Notes: generated by a model from the sequence alone, not told the origin. 64,000 nucleotides of DNA from Lagopus muta (GCF_023343835.1 NC_064437.1:53704972-53768971); one strand, 5' to 3'; counted from the first letter of the stretch, positions 15,101 through 26,981 are shown. Made by a program: numbers and translations.

Positions 15101-17642
15101 TAGTAGGGCTCTGGATTGCTCGTGTTCCTCTGTGCCCTGCAGCGAGGTAAAGGCAGTGGGCATGGCAGCTTCTGGCACGGCAGCTGGCCTCTGAGTTACT
15201 GTGACTTTGCTAAATTAAAAAGTGAAAAGCAAACAAATGCAAAGGATGACTTCTCCGAGAGGATTGCTTTGGAACCACTCCTGTTTATGAAAAGGAAAAT
15301 ACTTGAGATGAAATGTGATCTTTCAGTGTTCAGATCCCTCCGAGGATTTGTATGTTACGGGATCCCAGTTTGGGCCAACTTAACACATTCCTCACAGCTC
15401 TGGCTGATGATATTCATGCGATTGACCGAAGCTCTGTCCGTGCTGCAAGGAGAGTCTTTCTTTCGCTACGTAACAAGGCTCCCAGATTAAGTAAAATATC
15501 TTTGTCTGAGTATCTTTAGCATGTTTTTTACATACTCTTGACCTTGAACTCAGGAGGATCCCCTAGGCTATACGGAACCACTGGATTACATGGTCCAAGC
15601 TATACACAGGGACTGAGTTAAAGAAAGAAAAACTAAACAGTACTAAGTGGAATTTGGACTGTTTGTGTTTACTAGAGAAGGAAAAAGTAAAAGTTCTGGC
15701 GAGCCATTGCCCAGAATGATCCTTCTGCCTTCCCTCAGATCATGGGTCAGGCCCAGAACCACCAGCCTGGCACATTAAGGTCAGTGGGTCCCAACTGCAA
15801 GTTACCCGTGTACAGAAGCTGTGCATGGAGCAAGGTCAGGAGCAAGTTCATAGCCCACTGCAGCCATCCTTCCTGTGGAGCAGATGTCTGCAGGGGAACT
15901 TCTCTAACAAGAACCTACCCTGAGCAGGTGTTGATGTCCTTCAGAATGGGGCTCTTATGGGAAGAAAGACAACTCACTGGATAAAGATGGATAATTGCAG
16001 GTCGTTTTCCCTTGCACAAGCTCTCTGTGTACGTAATAGCCCCTGTGCAGCTTCCAGCACTGCTGGCCTTGTACAGAGGGCTCACACAGGAAAGGATGGC
16101 TGTGTCTGGGGCAGTTCTGAAACAGCTGCCTCCGTGTCCTGTGACTGCAGGTGGGCTAGGATCCTGGTGAGATTCCTCCCTGAGGATGCTGTAGAGGCAT
16201 CAGGGATGAAACTCATCAGGGATGAGTGCAGCAGAGATTTCAAAACAAAATCACCCTGCAAACTGATTTCCAGCCTTGTGTTCTGGCCTCTCAGAAGAGT
16301 CAGTGGGATTGCTTGGAATGCTGGGCCAGAAGTGGCTGTTCTGCTGCCATGTTGCCACATACAAGCTTGAAGCCTTTATTAGTGCTGCATCTAGGATGTT
16401 TGCCTTTTTTTTTACTTCTTGCACTCTTAGACGTGGCTTTGGCAGCTCAGCAGTGACAGCAAAATTCTAGTGACACAGAGGGGGAGCTTTTCTTGCTCCA
16501 GGATTGCACTTGTCAACCCACAGATGCCCCACAAGCTTTCCCTGCTAAGCAGCACATCTTTAAGTGCCTGCCCTTTGAACAAGAAGGCGATGGGAGGGTC
16601 TGGTCCATGTTAACCCCTGCATGACTGTCAATGCCAGGAAACAGCTATTATTGTTCCACTCTGTGATGGTTCAGTGCTGCCCTGAATCTCCTGTGGCCCT
16701 GGTCAAATATGCTTCTCATGGGAACTCCTTGGACTTCTGTCCCTAAACAGTCATGTTTGGGATCCGGGATGTTCAGGTGCCTTCCCAGCCACAGGCTGGG
16801 TGTCCTGCAGCAGCATTAGGACAGGAGCCTTGCATTGTTTAGGAAACATCTGCCAGAAACACTGATGTGTAAACCAGGCTGGGGCAAAAATCTCCATTCC
16901 CTGTGCTTCAGTCAGTGTTTGCAAAACAGCCCAAGCAGCTGAGTGCGAATAGGAGGCATTGTGCGGGCGCTGTGCAAAGCCTTTGTGCAGGGGGTCAGGC
17001 TGGAGCAGAACTGCTGCTCAGGCATGCTGACCTCCCAGCCAGGGCTCCCTCCATGGACGGCCATTTGCAAACCCTCTCAGTTCTGCCCTCAGCAGGGCTC
17101 ACGCACACCCCACCCTGTGCGGGCTGGGCCCCACGAGCTGCCAGAATGCTTCCTCTGAAGAAAAGTGGGGCTCTGGAGAGGAGGTGGAGGGAAAGGGACA
17201 TAGCCAAGTGGAAGGGGAGAAAAAATGCACTTGTGCTGTGAATTTTCAGCAGATCGGGGAGGGGAGATGGTGATGGGAGCAGAAACCCTCCGGAATCCAT
17301 CTGATGAAATAAACAATGCTTGGGCTGAAATCTCATAACTTTACTTTGGCAGCTGAGGCACAGGCCACATTATCTAATGTCCACTGCTGTCCAAAACATA
17401 CTGATGGGGAAATGTTTTCTTAGTGGCCTCTTGTTTTAAGTAATAATAATAACACAGGGCCGCCTGCCTTTGTACCCATTTTGTGGGGTTTTTTTTTCTG
17501 TGGGTTAGATTGCAGTGATATACATTAACTGGTTCTCTGTGTTGTCTTACAGTTTAAACTTCCAAAGGAGTACAGCTGGCCTGAAAAGAAACTGAAAGTC
17601 TCCATCTTGCCAGATGCTGTGTTCGACAACCCACTGCATTAG
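60..17642 (+). CDS. SUFU: SUFU (suppressor of fused homolog), 3' part of gene, four last coding exons
   Basis: Coding exons are 60-194, 1656-1794, 14112-14180 and 17553-17642. Joined they encode 143 residues, exactly the length from human residue 342 to the stop at 484, so the window starts inside the gene. Recognised from near-identical peptides such as IIPHELIRTRQLESVHLKF, HFTYKSITGD and EYSWPEKKLKVSILPD. SUFU is a cytoplasmic and nuclear scaffold that binds GLI1/2/3, retains them in the cytoplasm and promotes their repressor forms, thereby restraining Hedgehog signalling; this is family knowledge. The part seen covers the end of the disordered insert, with the PKA/GSK3 phosphosites, and the rest of the C-terminal GLI-binding domain. 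All splice sites are GT-AG and the frame is open throughout, so there is no sign of decay. The next gene downstream on the same strand is TRIM8, as in mammals. Confidence 0.97.
195..1655 (+). other. SUFU intron (1.46 kb)
   Basis: GT-AG intron between two SUFU coding exons. I see no RNA gene, repeat family or open frame of note here. The sequence is of ordinary, fairly AT-rich composition. Confidence 0.9.
1656..1794 (+). CDS. SUFU: SUFU coding exon (residues 386-432)
   Basis: The acceptor is TTTTATTCCCAG and the donor is GTGAGA at 1795. The first base completes an Arg codon; 46 codons follow, reading GRLLHGRHFTYKSITGD and on to HPYAAHGPWLQ. This is part of the SUFU C-terminal domain, which packs against the N-terminal domain and closes over the GLI SYGHL peptide in the known structures. 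The exon ends in phase 0. Confidence 0.97.
1795..14111 (+). other. SUFU intron (12.3 kb)
   Basis: A long GT-AG intron. It contains only short random open frames, homopolymer tracts (poly-G near 7561, poly-A near 7792-7806) and ordinary sequence. I saw no convincing CR1 3' end, tRNA or hidden exon. An ATTCTATGA string near 2267 recalls a CR1 tail but has no matching upstream sequence. Confidence 0.85.
14112..14180 (+). CDS. SUFU: SUFU coding exon (residues 433-455)
   Basis: A 69-base phase 0/0 exon between acceptor TTCCTTTGCAG and donor GTAAGG. It encodes 23 residues, ILLTEEFVERMLEDLEDL followed by NSPEE, an acidic helical segment. A 69-base exon divisible by three could be skipped without a frameshift, but no evidence of skipping is visible in the sequence. 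Confidence 0.97.
14181..17552 (+). other. SUFU last intron (3.4 kb)
   Basis: GT-AG intron. Nothing beyond ordinary intronic sequence was recognised. An AATAAA near 17308 lies just upstream of the last exon but has no sign of being used. Confidence 0.85.
17553..17642 (+). CDS. SUFU: SUFU last coding exon with stop (residues 456-484)
   Basis: The acceptor is TTGTCTTACAG. The exon reads FKLPKEYSWPEKKLKVSILP followed by DAVFDNPLH and the stop TAG at 17640-17642. The peptide closes the C-terminal beta-rich domain, and the end matches the vertebrate family (…VFDxPLH). There is no extension or truncation. Confidence 0.97.
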   Translation, partial: FKLPKEYSWPEKKLKVSILPDAVFDNPLH

Positions 17643-19204
17643 AGCTGAATTACACCCTTCTAACAACTGGGAGAGCCAAGTTACTGTCCATTACCCAGTG
17701 ACTCACAGGATAATTAATGCAGTAAAAACTCTGCCTGCAAATAAAAGAGTTTGCTGCACAACCACTGCAAACAGAAGAGGAGCAACTCAGCACCAGCCCA
17801 GACCGAACTGAGCCTTTTCCTTTATCCTTCCCAAGGCTGAGCTCTCTGGGAACAGCCTGCGTATGTGTGAGTGCGAGTGAGAAATATTTAACTATGAAAA
17901 TTAGTAGTAAGAATCCTTTCTCTCTCCTAGCTACAGAACTTCCCTCTGCCTTAGCCCAGGGTGTAGGCGCTCTGCACGCCTGTATTTACACATGCATTCT
18001 GCCAGGTGCAAGCCTATAATCCATGGATTAAATGTTCTTTACGTGACTCTGGAGTCCTTTTGTTAGCCAAACTTTTACTGACTGCAGAACTGTTCTTCCA
18101 TGTGCTATTTTTTTTTTCTTTTCAGAAACAGAATGGTATTTCCCCTGTTTAAAGGAGGCCAAAAGCTCACATGCTTGAAGCTGAACAGATTTAAAGATGA
18201 ACTTTCTAGTTCAGTCAAGAAAAACAAACCCAGATACTCCCTGCCCTCAAATTAGGCATGTTTTAAGTGTTAGTGTTGGTGCTATTAGCTATGGTATCGC
18301 TGCAAACAGAGGCAACTTTATTCTCACGCATCCTGTCCTTGTGCCTGAACCCCAGGGAAGGTCACAACCTCTGGTTTTGCACAAGCAGGAGGAAGAAAGC
18401 TACCGGGGCGGGGGAGATCTCCTGTTTACAGTGTGTTTATCTTTAAAGAGATACTGTCAAGTATTTTTTCTTTGCTATTGTACAGTATTGGAGAAGCTAG
18501 AAAGAACCGTTTGTTCACAGGGCAACTTCAGCAGCTCTGCAGGATCCAGAGGGGAGGCTCAGCCTCGGTAAATCCAACTATTCTTGTCACTATGGGGGTT
18601 ATGTCCTATCGCAGCCCCTCCAGCCTTGCAGTGATGGCTCTTGTTGCAGCTGGTGTCCCTCCTTTTGGGTAGATTTGGACTGAAAAGCATCAAAAGCAGC
18701 TTGAAAAAGCCCCCTCCTCTAGATCTGTATGGCCTCTTGCCCAGAGCCAAATGTGGTGTGCAGAGGACACAGTCTGTTCGGTCATGTTGTGTCTCTGCAT
18801 CGTGATGCTGGCCCCTGCGTTTATGCTGAAGCAGTCAACCACAGGGCTTCACCCCCTGCTGCTGCTGCAGGTTGTTCCTGATGCATATTCCCCCAACCCT
18901 TCTTTGCCCATTGTCTTTCAGTGGCAACTTTTCTCTCCTTGTCAGAGGAGATGCAGCTTTCTCTTCCACCCTTTTCTGCCAATTTAGCTTGGCTGTTTCT
19001 TCTTCCCGAGTTGTGCACAATTGCCAGTTGCTGTGTGATCGTAATACAAGTGTAACAATAGCTTTTAACACTTAACTCACCTGATCAAACAGCAAAGTCC
19101 AGGAGGCCTCTTGGTACCCCAGGCTTGGATTTCTGTTTGTTTTTTCTTCCTGGCACAGACGGCTTTAATGTTTTTTTGCATATATTTGAGGCTGGTTAAT
19201 GCTG

Positions 19205-19318
19205 GTCAAGAAGCAGAGCTAGGAGCCGCAAAGCTTTCCTTGGACTTGCTACAGAAATCCTCTGTGGCCTCAGGCAAGTCACTCAATGTGTCTCTTTGCA
19301 AAGAGGGTGATTATTGAC
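19205..19318 (+). repeat. MIR-like ancient SINE fragment
   Basis: The section CTGTGGCCTCAGGCAAGTCA followed by CTCAATGTGTCTC resembles the conserved core of MIR elements (tgtgacctTGGGCAAGTCActtaac). It is badly diverged, so both the ends and the family name are approximate. Confidence 0.4.
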
Positions 19319-20240
19319 TAGAGGGCTGTAGGACCTACCGAAGCATGCCAGGGTTTGCAGGGGAGGGCGTGCTTTGTGTACAAAGTAGTATTTGTATTAT
19401 TATAATTGTTGTTATATTATAATTTAAGGCAGGCCAAATGCAGGGTCCAACACTGCTCAGCAGAACCTTCCTTTCTGCAAAGCTACGAAAGCAATTTACA
19501 TGTAAATGAGTTTGTCATTTTGTCTGAACTCAGCGGATCATCTTAAAATCCTGCTGTGAAAGAACAAACTTTCGGATATCTGCATGTACCAGCCAGAGTG
19601 ATTTCTGTGCTGTGGCAGACTGCATTCATCCATGGGATCTATTGGCCAGTATTCATTGTCCTGGTTCACACTAAGCCTGCACAAGCCTTCTGCACTCAAG
19701 ATGCATATCCAGGGCTGCAGAACATGGGAATCTACCAGTCCAGCTTCAGAAATGGTGTCCCCAAGCATCCTGCCACAAGATAGTGAACAAACAGACAATT
19801 GTGATGGTTGGAAAAAGGGCAGGGAGACTTCTAGAATACTGTCCCAAAGCCATCTACCAGCAGTAGCCCATGGACTGCTCTGGTATGGGCTTGCTGAGGG
19901 TGCTTGAAGCAGCACTGGCCCGTCACCATGAGGCTGACTGCTCTTCCTTTTCTCCAGATGCTAGCTGTCATTACAAGGAGCTTAAAGTCCACATCTTAGT
20001 GGAGAAGGGGTGTTTGGAAGGTCAGCTGTTGCTCTTCCTGCAGAGATCGGCACAGGGCAGAGAGAAGTCCATCAGAGCTCTGTGGGTCTCACGCATCTGG
20101 AAGGCTCAGGACCTCCTGTCCTTTGACCTCTGGGAGCCTTTGCAGCAGGGCAGGTGGCTCCTCCAGGCTGCCTTGTGCTCCAGTTCTGCCTATGCATATG
20201 TTTTCCTCACCATATTTACTCTCATCAGACGCTCTGGGTT

Positions 20241-20294
20241 GGGTTTTCATTGACTTCAGAGGGAGCACACTGAATGCACTTGAAAATCCACCCA
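20241..20294. repeat. Possible ancient amniote repeat (ATTGACTTCAGNGGGAGC motif)
   Basis: A TTGACTTCAGAGGGAGC string followed by CTTGAAAATCCACCC resembles an old interspersed repeat common in turtles and birds. The match rests on memory of that motif only, and the element class is not assigned. Confidence 0.3.
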
Positions 20295-22267
20295 GTATAC
20301 TTTGTGTGTGTTTTTTTTTTGTTCCGTGTCATGTATTTATATATAGTTCTGTGTATTGAGTTATGAACAGGTGGCATGCCAGAAATCTCTATTTCTGCAA
20401 CATTTTCTCAACAGATCTTTGCCAGTATCCGGATAACAATTATGGAGATTTCAGGGGAAGGAAGTGAAATCTTCCCTTTTAGCTAAGGGGGAAAATACTA
20501 GACAAAAGTTAACTGCTAAAATAGAAGACAGTCTTACTGTTAGACCAACTAAATGAGAGAAGCTGGTGAAAGTCGACCCTTCAGCTGCAAGGCTGTGCTG
20601 CTGCCTCTCAACAGTTTTGAAGAAAAAGAAAGTTGCATGTTGTTGGGCGTTGTGAGGAGCTGAGCACCCACAGGACCTCCCCTCCCCCGATTCGCTTCAC
20701 GTTTGCAACCATGCCAAAGGCTTACTCATTGGCAAGTAAATGAGATCTCGAGTTTGGATATTTTCATCTTGGGGCAAGAGGACATGCCTGTGTGTGAAGG
20801 AACTGGAAAAGAAACCTTTGTATTTTAGTGAGCGAATACTTTTAAAAAGGAAAGTGCATCAGTGCTCATAAATGCCATGCTATTTTCTAGCCCCAACCTG
20901 CTGAGGTAGTAGGTCTACTGGTGCTGATTTTTCTTCTAGATTGTGTAAAAGGTCTGAAGCAGGATTATATGAAGCCAAAACCCATGAGGCGTCTGTTGTC
21001 TAGAGATAGTGATCTGGATATAAATGTCAGTTTAAAATAAGTGGGTACAAGTTTTCTCTCTCCTGGAGAAATCTCATGATGCAGTGAGGTAGGGGTATTT
21101 CCAAAGATGAAGAGCCTCGTGGCCGATCTGCAATGCCTTGAAAATGCAACATGTGACAGCAGTTCTGGAACAAGGGAAGTCCCAAAACCCAGGACTGCTT
21201 TCCTCTCAACTTGTGATTAAAAACAGAAGAAAGATTGTATAGTTTCAGCATGTGGGATGTGACCTGGGCAGAGCAGTCGGTCTTGTAGCTGGAGTGACCT
21301 ACAGTGATATTTTCAGTGGCTTCGTTAGGTGGTGCCTGCTGTGTGTAATATCTTTGAGGATGGTGATAGATTGGTTTTACTGTACGTAGATATGCCAGCG
21401 GTGATTTGAAGTGATATTCTGAAGCTCCTCGCTTCAAATATTCAGTTGCTCTTGGATGACTTTTGAAATGACACCATTGGGTCATCAAATGGTCTTTGAA
21501 GAAGTGGGGATTTTGTTTTTCATCTGCGACCAGTAGAAATATTTAGGAGGTGTAGCTTAAAAAAAAAAAAGTTGAAAGCAGAGCTTGGCTAGGAGAGAAT
21601 GGAGTGCCGGGGAGAGGCTGCGTGCTGGAGGCAGGTTAGCAGCCTCCCTTGCACCCACAGCTGGGGCTTCTTTGAGGCAGCACAATCCTTTGTGCCATCT
21701 CAGCGGGATGCAGGGAAGCCAGAAACCAAAGGGAGCATCACGGAGCTGCCCTGGTCCCTGCAGACCAGTCCTCGTGTCCACACCACTGCCTACTGAAATG
21801 TGGGGTGAGGACCTGGCTGTGCGCATCCCACTGCATGTTCACACCTTGGCCTGTGCCCATTGCAGAGGGTGTGGGCTGCGAATGACTGTGTTAGCTCAGA
21901 GATGGGGAATGGCGATGCAGCTGCTTCTGAATCATTTGGTTTTTTAATGAGCGTGGGGCAGGGAGTGGAGCTCTCGCTCCGCTGCCCCCCACGGGAGCCC
22001 CCAGGCTGGTCACTGGGCGAACATTATTGCTCACCCAGCATCCGTTTGCTTCATCAAATGTTCCCCAGCTCCTCACAAAAACCTCTCTGAGATGCTCCAC
22101 TGAGGATGTTGGCTGGCTGCATGCTTCTCATGCTGGTTGGAGGACGCGTCTGCTTGGAGACGCAGCTGCTTGAGTGTCTGTCTGCCCTGTGGTCATCACC
22201 CCCTAGGCAGGCATCCAGAGCTTGTGGACCGCTTTGCAGGCTTGTATCTGGCTGAGGCAGGGCAGCA

Positions 22268-22408
22268 CCACACCAGTGCAGAGACATTCAAGGTCAAGCT
22301 GGACAGGGCTCTGAGCACCTGATGGAGCTGTAGGTGTTGCTGTTCACTGCAGGGGAGTTGGACCAAATGACCTTTAAGGGTCCTTTCCAACTCGAACCAT
22401 TCTATGAG
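22268..22408 (+). repeat. CR1 LINE 3' fragment
   Basis: The 3' end of a CR1 element in sense orientation: a segment like GTGCAGAGACATTCAAGGTC, then a GAGCACCTGATGGAGCTG stretch, GGGAGTTGGACCAAATGACC, and the TCCTTTCCAACTCGAACC-ATTCTATGA tail. It is 5'-truncated with no reading frame. It shares a distinctive middle segment with the copy at 40712-40918. Confidence 0.85.
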
Positions 22409-23249
22409 AACCTTCAGGCCTGATGGGCCCAAAGACCCACGCGCCTCATTTTGTCCTAGCCTGGACACAGCCCCGCAGTGCTGCTGGGTGGAATCCTGCG
22501 CTTCAGCTCGTGTGCTGCTCCTGGGTGAGCTGGGGTCACTGCTGGCACCAGGACAGCCGCCACGCTCAGGAGGCAATCCTGTGCAAGGGTCCTCCTTCAC
22601 ATCCCATATTGTGCCTTAATTCTCCCTTCGAGTGACGCTGTGAGGGCAGATGAGCTGTCGAGCAACTGGGAATCCCTCTCAGTGCATCTGTCCCCATCGA
22701 TAAAAGCAGGCTTGCCCAGAAGCCAGACTGCATCTAAAACAAGCTCTACATGTGTGCATCCCGAGATGCTAAAGCTGAACTTAGGTCTCTGGGACCAGTT
22801 TTGAACAAGCTCTGTAGCAACCTACTATTTTTGTAACATTTTTTTTCTGTTGTGCAGTGCCTGCTTGTCCTCTTAAACAAAAAAAGAAACAAAAAAAAAG
22901 CAAAACAAACCAGCTTGTGCTCGACACCAGTCCAACATTTCAAGCAGAGAAGCCCCAGATTGTGCAGGCTGTGGACCTGCCCGTGGGGCTCCCCTAAACA
23001 CAGTGTCCCCTTGACACTGCCGACAGGCCCCACGGCCCTCAGCTTGCCGTGAAGGGAGCCCGGCCCCTCGTGGGCTCAGCGGCCCTGGGCTCAGCTGCAC
23101 ACGTGAGGCCTACTGCAGCCTACGAGCACCGCTGCTGCTGTTTATACTCCAGCCATAACGCTGCGTCTCCTCTCTGTTAATAAAAAAGAGGAAGAGAGAG
23201 GAAAAGAAACAGCCTGTCAAAGCTGGAGGAAAATTCCCTGCCGATTGTT

Positions 23250-23560
23250 GTGTTTTGCAAACACTGCTCTTTTCTCTCGGCCTGTCCCTCCTCTCCCCGG
23301 CGAAGCTGGAGATCAAAATGGCTCCTTTGTTCCTGTCCCTGGGGCCCAACCGCAACGAAAGAGCAGCTCCGGAAACACTGCGCTGCACGCACGGCGCACG
23401 GCGGCGAGGGTGGGAGGGACGGCGCCGCGCTGCAGGTCCTACAGCAACGCCGTGTGCTTGGCTGGGTGCGGCGGCCCCGTGCCCGCCCTGCTGTCTGTGC
23501 TGCCCTGATTCCACAGCCCCGGGGCCGTGGGGGCTTCCCGGCCTCGCTCCGGCCCCACGG
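23250..23560. other. CpG-rich patch within the SUFU-TRIM8 interval
   Basis: CpG dinucleotides are visibly dense here compared with the flanks. All frames stay open for more than 100 codons, as expected from GC-rich sequence. The translated frames look like low-complexity Ala/Arg/Pro/Cys strings and match no family I know. It could be a small CpG island or distal regulatory element. Confidence 0.5.
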
Positions 23561-24599
23561 GGGATTTCAGCCCTTCACACCCCTCTCCTTCCCACCCGTG
23601 CTGGGCACAACGGTGTTTCTTACAGCGGTGCGGGGTGCAGGCTTTGCTGGTCGGTGCGGTGCTTTGCATTTCAGAGGGTTTCTGCACAACTTCCCGGGGG
23701 ACCTGGGGACACATGTTGGGACCTTGGAGATGGCCTTTCTCCTCCACCCCACCCCCTTTTTTCTTTTTTTCTTTTTTTTTTTTTAATAAAAGACAAAACA
23801 GAAAGCTAAACTAGCAGAGGTTTTTAAATATTTTATATTAGTTTCTAATGTAAATTCTTACATTGTTATTTCAGTGCTGGGTATGTTTCACCTGCACGTG
23901 ACTTTTGTAATATTTTTGTGAATCACTAAACGTTTTCTCCTCCCGTGTATCCTAAGTGCATTAAAGGTATTTGCATACTTCTTGGTGTCCTTCTCTGTGG
24001 GGGCTGTGATGAAACAGACCTTTGCTAACGTTATGATGATTTCCCAGTAACACTGAGCGGTTTTGCTGTAATCTTTTTACACTCCTCTGTAATAAATTTT
24101 TTTAAGGCCAGAGAGGGGAAGGGTGGAAGTTTGATGTGGGGAAGGGAAGGGATGTGCAGGGAGCTGGATGGGTTTTGCTCTTGTTCATCCCGAGACGTTG
24201 TCTTGGCCATCCCTGTGTCAAATAGAAGCAATGAGCGGATGGCTGCGGCCGGTTTCCTTGCCCCAAACTCCATGTGCCATCTGCCTCCCAGGCCTCGAAG
24301 CGCTGTTCATTCAGACAGCCCGGCAAGGACAGCACTGGGAACCTCCCCTCTGGCACCCAGTTAATCATTGCAATGCATCAAGGCTGTGCAGGAGATAAGC
24401 AGAGCGGGAGGGGAGCTCTGGACCCCACAGCACCAGGATCAGAGAGAACCTACATTGTCCCTTTGCGTGGCACATCCTGGCCGATGCCGTGTCCTGCCCC
24501 GAATCCCATGGAGCCAGACCTGGGTGCCCCTCCTGCCCACAGCCCTCGCCCAGCCCTGTGCCCCACCGTGCTGTGCTGCCCAGCCAAAAGCACCTTCGG

Positions 24600-24730
24600 G
24601 CGGTGAATTTAATTAAGGTTTGTGAAAAGCGGTGTCTGGGAGCCCCTCCTGGATCTGCGGCTCTGAACTTCATTAGGAGTGGTTTGTTGCTAATAACGCC
24701 GGCAGCTCCTCTAATTAATAATGGAAGGGC
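24600..24730. promoter_or_regulatory. Candidate cis-element: cluster of homeodomain-type motifs
   Basis: Within about 125 bases there are TTTAATTAAG, TTCATTAGGA, GCTAATAACG and CTAATTAATAAT, set in otherwise GC-rich sequence. Such TAAT clusters are typical of developmental enhancers. This is inference from motif density only; conservation was not tested. Confidence 0.3.
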
Positions 24731-25229
24731 TGTGAGCAGATGCCAAGCCAGGAGAGGGAAGGGATTTGTTTGTTTATTTCTCTCCTTTTTTTTTTTCTTC
24801 TTCTTCCACAGTGTGCAGGGAGGGCTGGGGCATGTTTCCCAAAGTGAACGGCAGCACTGGGGACCTTGACATGCGGGAGGATGCAGAATAGGGAATGGGG
24901 TCCCCATGGCAAGGGGCTCGTGGCCACAGTGCTGCTCCTTGCCCACCCCATTCCCCTCCAGTGCTGATGTCACCACGGGGAAAACGAAAAAGAGGGGTTC
25001 AGGCTCAGGAACTGTGATGGGGCTGCCTGCAGGCTGCAGCCCGACAGCATTGCGAGGTGGTGGGAATCCCAGTCATTGCCTTAAAAGGAGATTTCGGAGA
25101 CTTATTTGAAATTGTTTCCTTGTTATTCAGCTTATTGAGAGTTTAATTTCATTATTTGCAATATGACGTGAGGGGCTGTAGATGTGCTACCCGCACAACT
25201 CACAGCTATGGCCAAGGATGTTTCTGTGG

Positions 25230-25495
25230 ATTTGGGGCCAGAGGGACCACTAAATCATCCCATCTGACCTCCTGTATTCGGAATTTCACCCAATTACTTG
25301 CATTGGGCCCAACAACTTGTGTTTTTGATTCAGGCATGCGTTCCAGCAAGACATCCTGTCTTCATTTGGTGACTTCAAGCGATGAAGAATCCACCACTCA
25401 CTTCCCCTCATTGTTTGTCCCAGTGGTAAAAACACACGAGGAAAAAACCCCACTGCCGACTTATTCTGGATTTGGATGTGTCTGGCTCACACCAA
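25230..25495 (-). repeat. Ancient CR1-type LINE 3' remnant (antisense)
   Basis: The plus strand reads GGCCAGAGGGACCACTAAATC, ATCTGACCTCCTGTATTC, TTTCACCCAATTAC, GATGAAGAATCCACCAC, and later CTTATTCTGGATTTGGATG. These are in the order of the reverse complement of an old CR1-like LINE 3' region widespread in turtles and other sauropsids. It is heavily mutated with no coding capacity. It is of the same family as the sense copy at 55330-55431. Confidence 0.65.
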
Positions 25496-26981
25496 ACCAG
25501 GGTCATTCCATTCCCTTTCATCATCACAAAGTGACAAGGACAAGGGGACACCACGGCACCCGCATTGCCCTCAGCTGCCCACACGTAGGTGTGCAGCTGA
25601 GCAGCAATGAACCCTGGCAGCCCTATTGGTCTGCTGTTGGCGAGCAGCTCAAGAGTTAACCAACTTCCACCAGATGTGACCAACATGTCAAGACACGAGA
25701 AGTACGTGGTATGGATGTTTATAAGTACATCGACAGAAGGCATTCATAAAAGGTTATAAACCGTGGTAATAAGCAACCCATCAACTTGTTTGGACTCTAA
25801 CACTTGATTAACCATTTATTAAAACACGCAGTAATCATTTATAAGCCGTAAGTGGGACCAAATGCAATGCACGACTCTCTCTGTGTTCATGGATGCCTCC
25901 ACAATTCCCTTTACCCTGTGCTGTGTGTCCATGGCTAAAGGCTCACCGCCACCACTCCGTCCCCACTGCCCCCTCTGTGCAAGAGCCCTCAGGCATCCCT
26001 GTCCCCATCAGGCACAGGATGGGACCCCAGAAATGGTGGCAGTAGGGGACCCAGTTTGGGGACCTGAGCCCTAGGTGAGGGGCAGAGCCCCACTCCCTGC
26101 AGTCCTGACCCAGTGGTCTGGTAAGGGAACTCAGACACCGCAATGGCTTCATCCTTCTCTCAACAGGACCCTCCTCGTTGTTTGCCATTGCACTCCTGCT
26201 GCCCTCAGAGCAGCCATGTTTTCCTTCTCGGTGTCCTAATGAGACCTAAACCCATAATTGCTCCCATTACACAACCAGGATTGACATTTTATTAGCAATG
26301 CTTCCTGACCTAATTTACGCTGATACCGTCGTGCTCTTCCCATGGCTGTGGGCAAACAAAAGCAGTGCTTTGAGCACTGCAGATGCATGGGCTGTAGGCG
26401 AGCACCTGCCTCAGTTTCCCCGCACCAAGCAGGGACATGGGTTTGTACGACAGCAGATGCTGCCTGCAGCCCTAGGAACAACACATGGCTGTTCAAAGGA
26501 AGCTCAGTAGCGGCCCGGCGGGGGGCTTTTTAGCATGCGTGTGGTGCCGGGTCATTTGGCTGTAGCCTGCTTTAATTGCATGGAGCATGCAGAAAAGGAA
26601 GAGGGAGGATGAGAACTGCTCAGGAGCAAAGGTTTGCCTTGGCTTGGATGGGATCCTGCCCTGCTCCTGCTCTTACCATCCCACAGGGGCAAGGCAGCCT
26701 TGTGCCGCAGAGATCGAGGTGTGCAGAAAAGGCTGCAGGGAGGGATGCTGGGGCCACGGTCCTGACCGATCTATGTCAGTCCCATGGCTTCTGGGAACAT
26801 GGCACAGCTCAGCCCTGGGCAGCCACCAAGGATCTCAGAACTCCATGTGAGCAGAGCTGCTGTCCAGAGAGCTTCATTTTGGGGGAAGCAAGGAGGAGCC
26901 TGCCCGGCCACCCGCCTCACTCGCTCTCGGAAAAGAGGGAAAGAAAATCGTTCTGTCTTTTTTTATTGTTGTTTGTTTGGA

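Larger units (their letters stand above)
17643..23985 (+). other. Probable SUFU 3'UTR and downstream sequence
   Basis: This stretch follows the SUFU stop and has no credible coding exon. Possible poly(A) signals are AATAAA at about 17741 (98 bases after the stop), AATAAA at about 23785, and ATTAAA at about 23960 followed by a T/GT-rich stretch. The last lies at the end of an AT-rich block from 23815 that looks like a terminal 3'UTR. If the distal site is used the 3'UTR is about 6.3 kb, long for this gene, and it includes a CR1 fragment and a CpG-rich patch. Which site is used cannot be told from sequence. Confidence 0.4.

Noticed and set aside
17741-17746. AATAAA 98 bases after the SUFU stop as the definite transcript end
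   Set aside because: Kept only as one candidate: it would give an unusually short 3'UTR for this gene, and a better-shaped AT-rich end lies at 23.8-23.98 kb.
21027-21488. 153-codon minus-strand open frame in the SUFU 3' region
   Set aside because: It looks less biased than the GC-driven frames, but a frame of this length is expected a few times by chance in 64 kb. I recognise no family and it has no promoter or splice context.
23250-23809. Three overlapping 87-184-codon open frames
   Set aside because: All frames are open because the stretch is CpG-rich. The peptides are low-complexity and end in poly-T-encoded phenylalanines.
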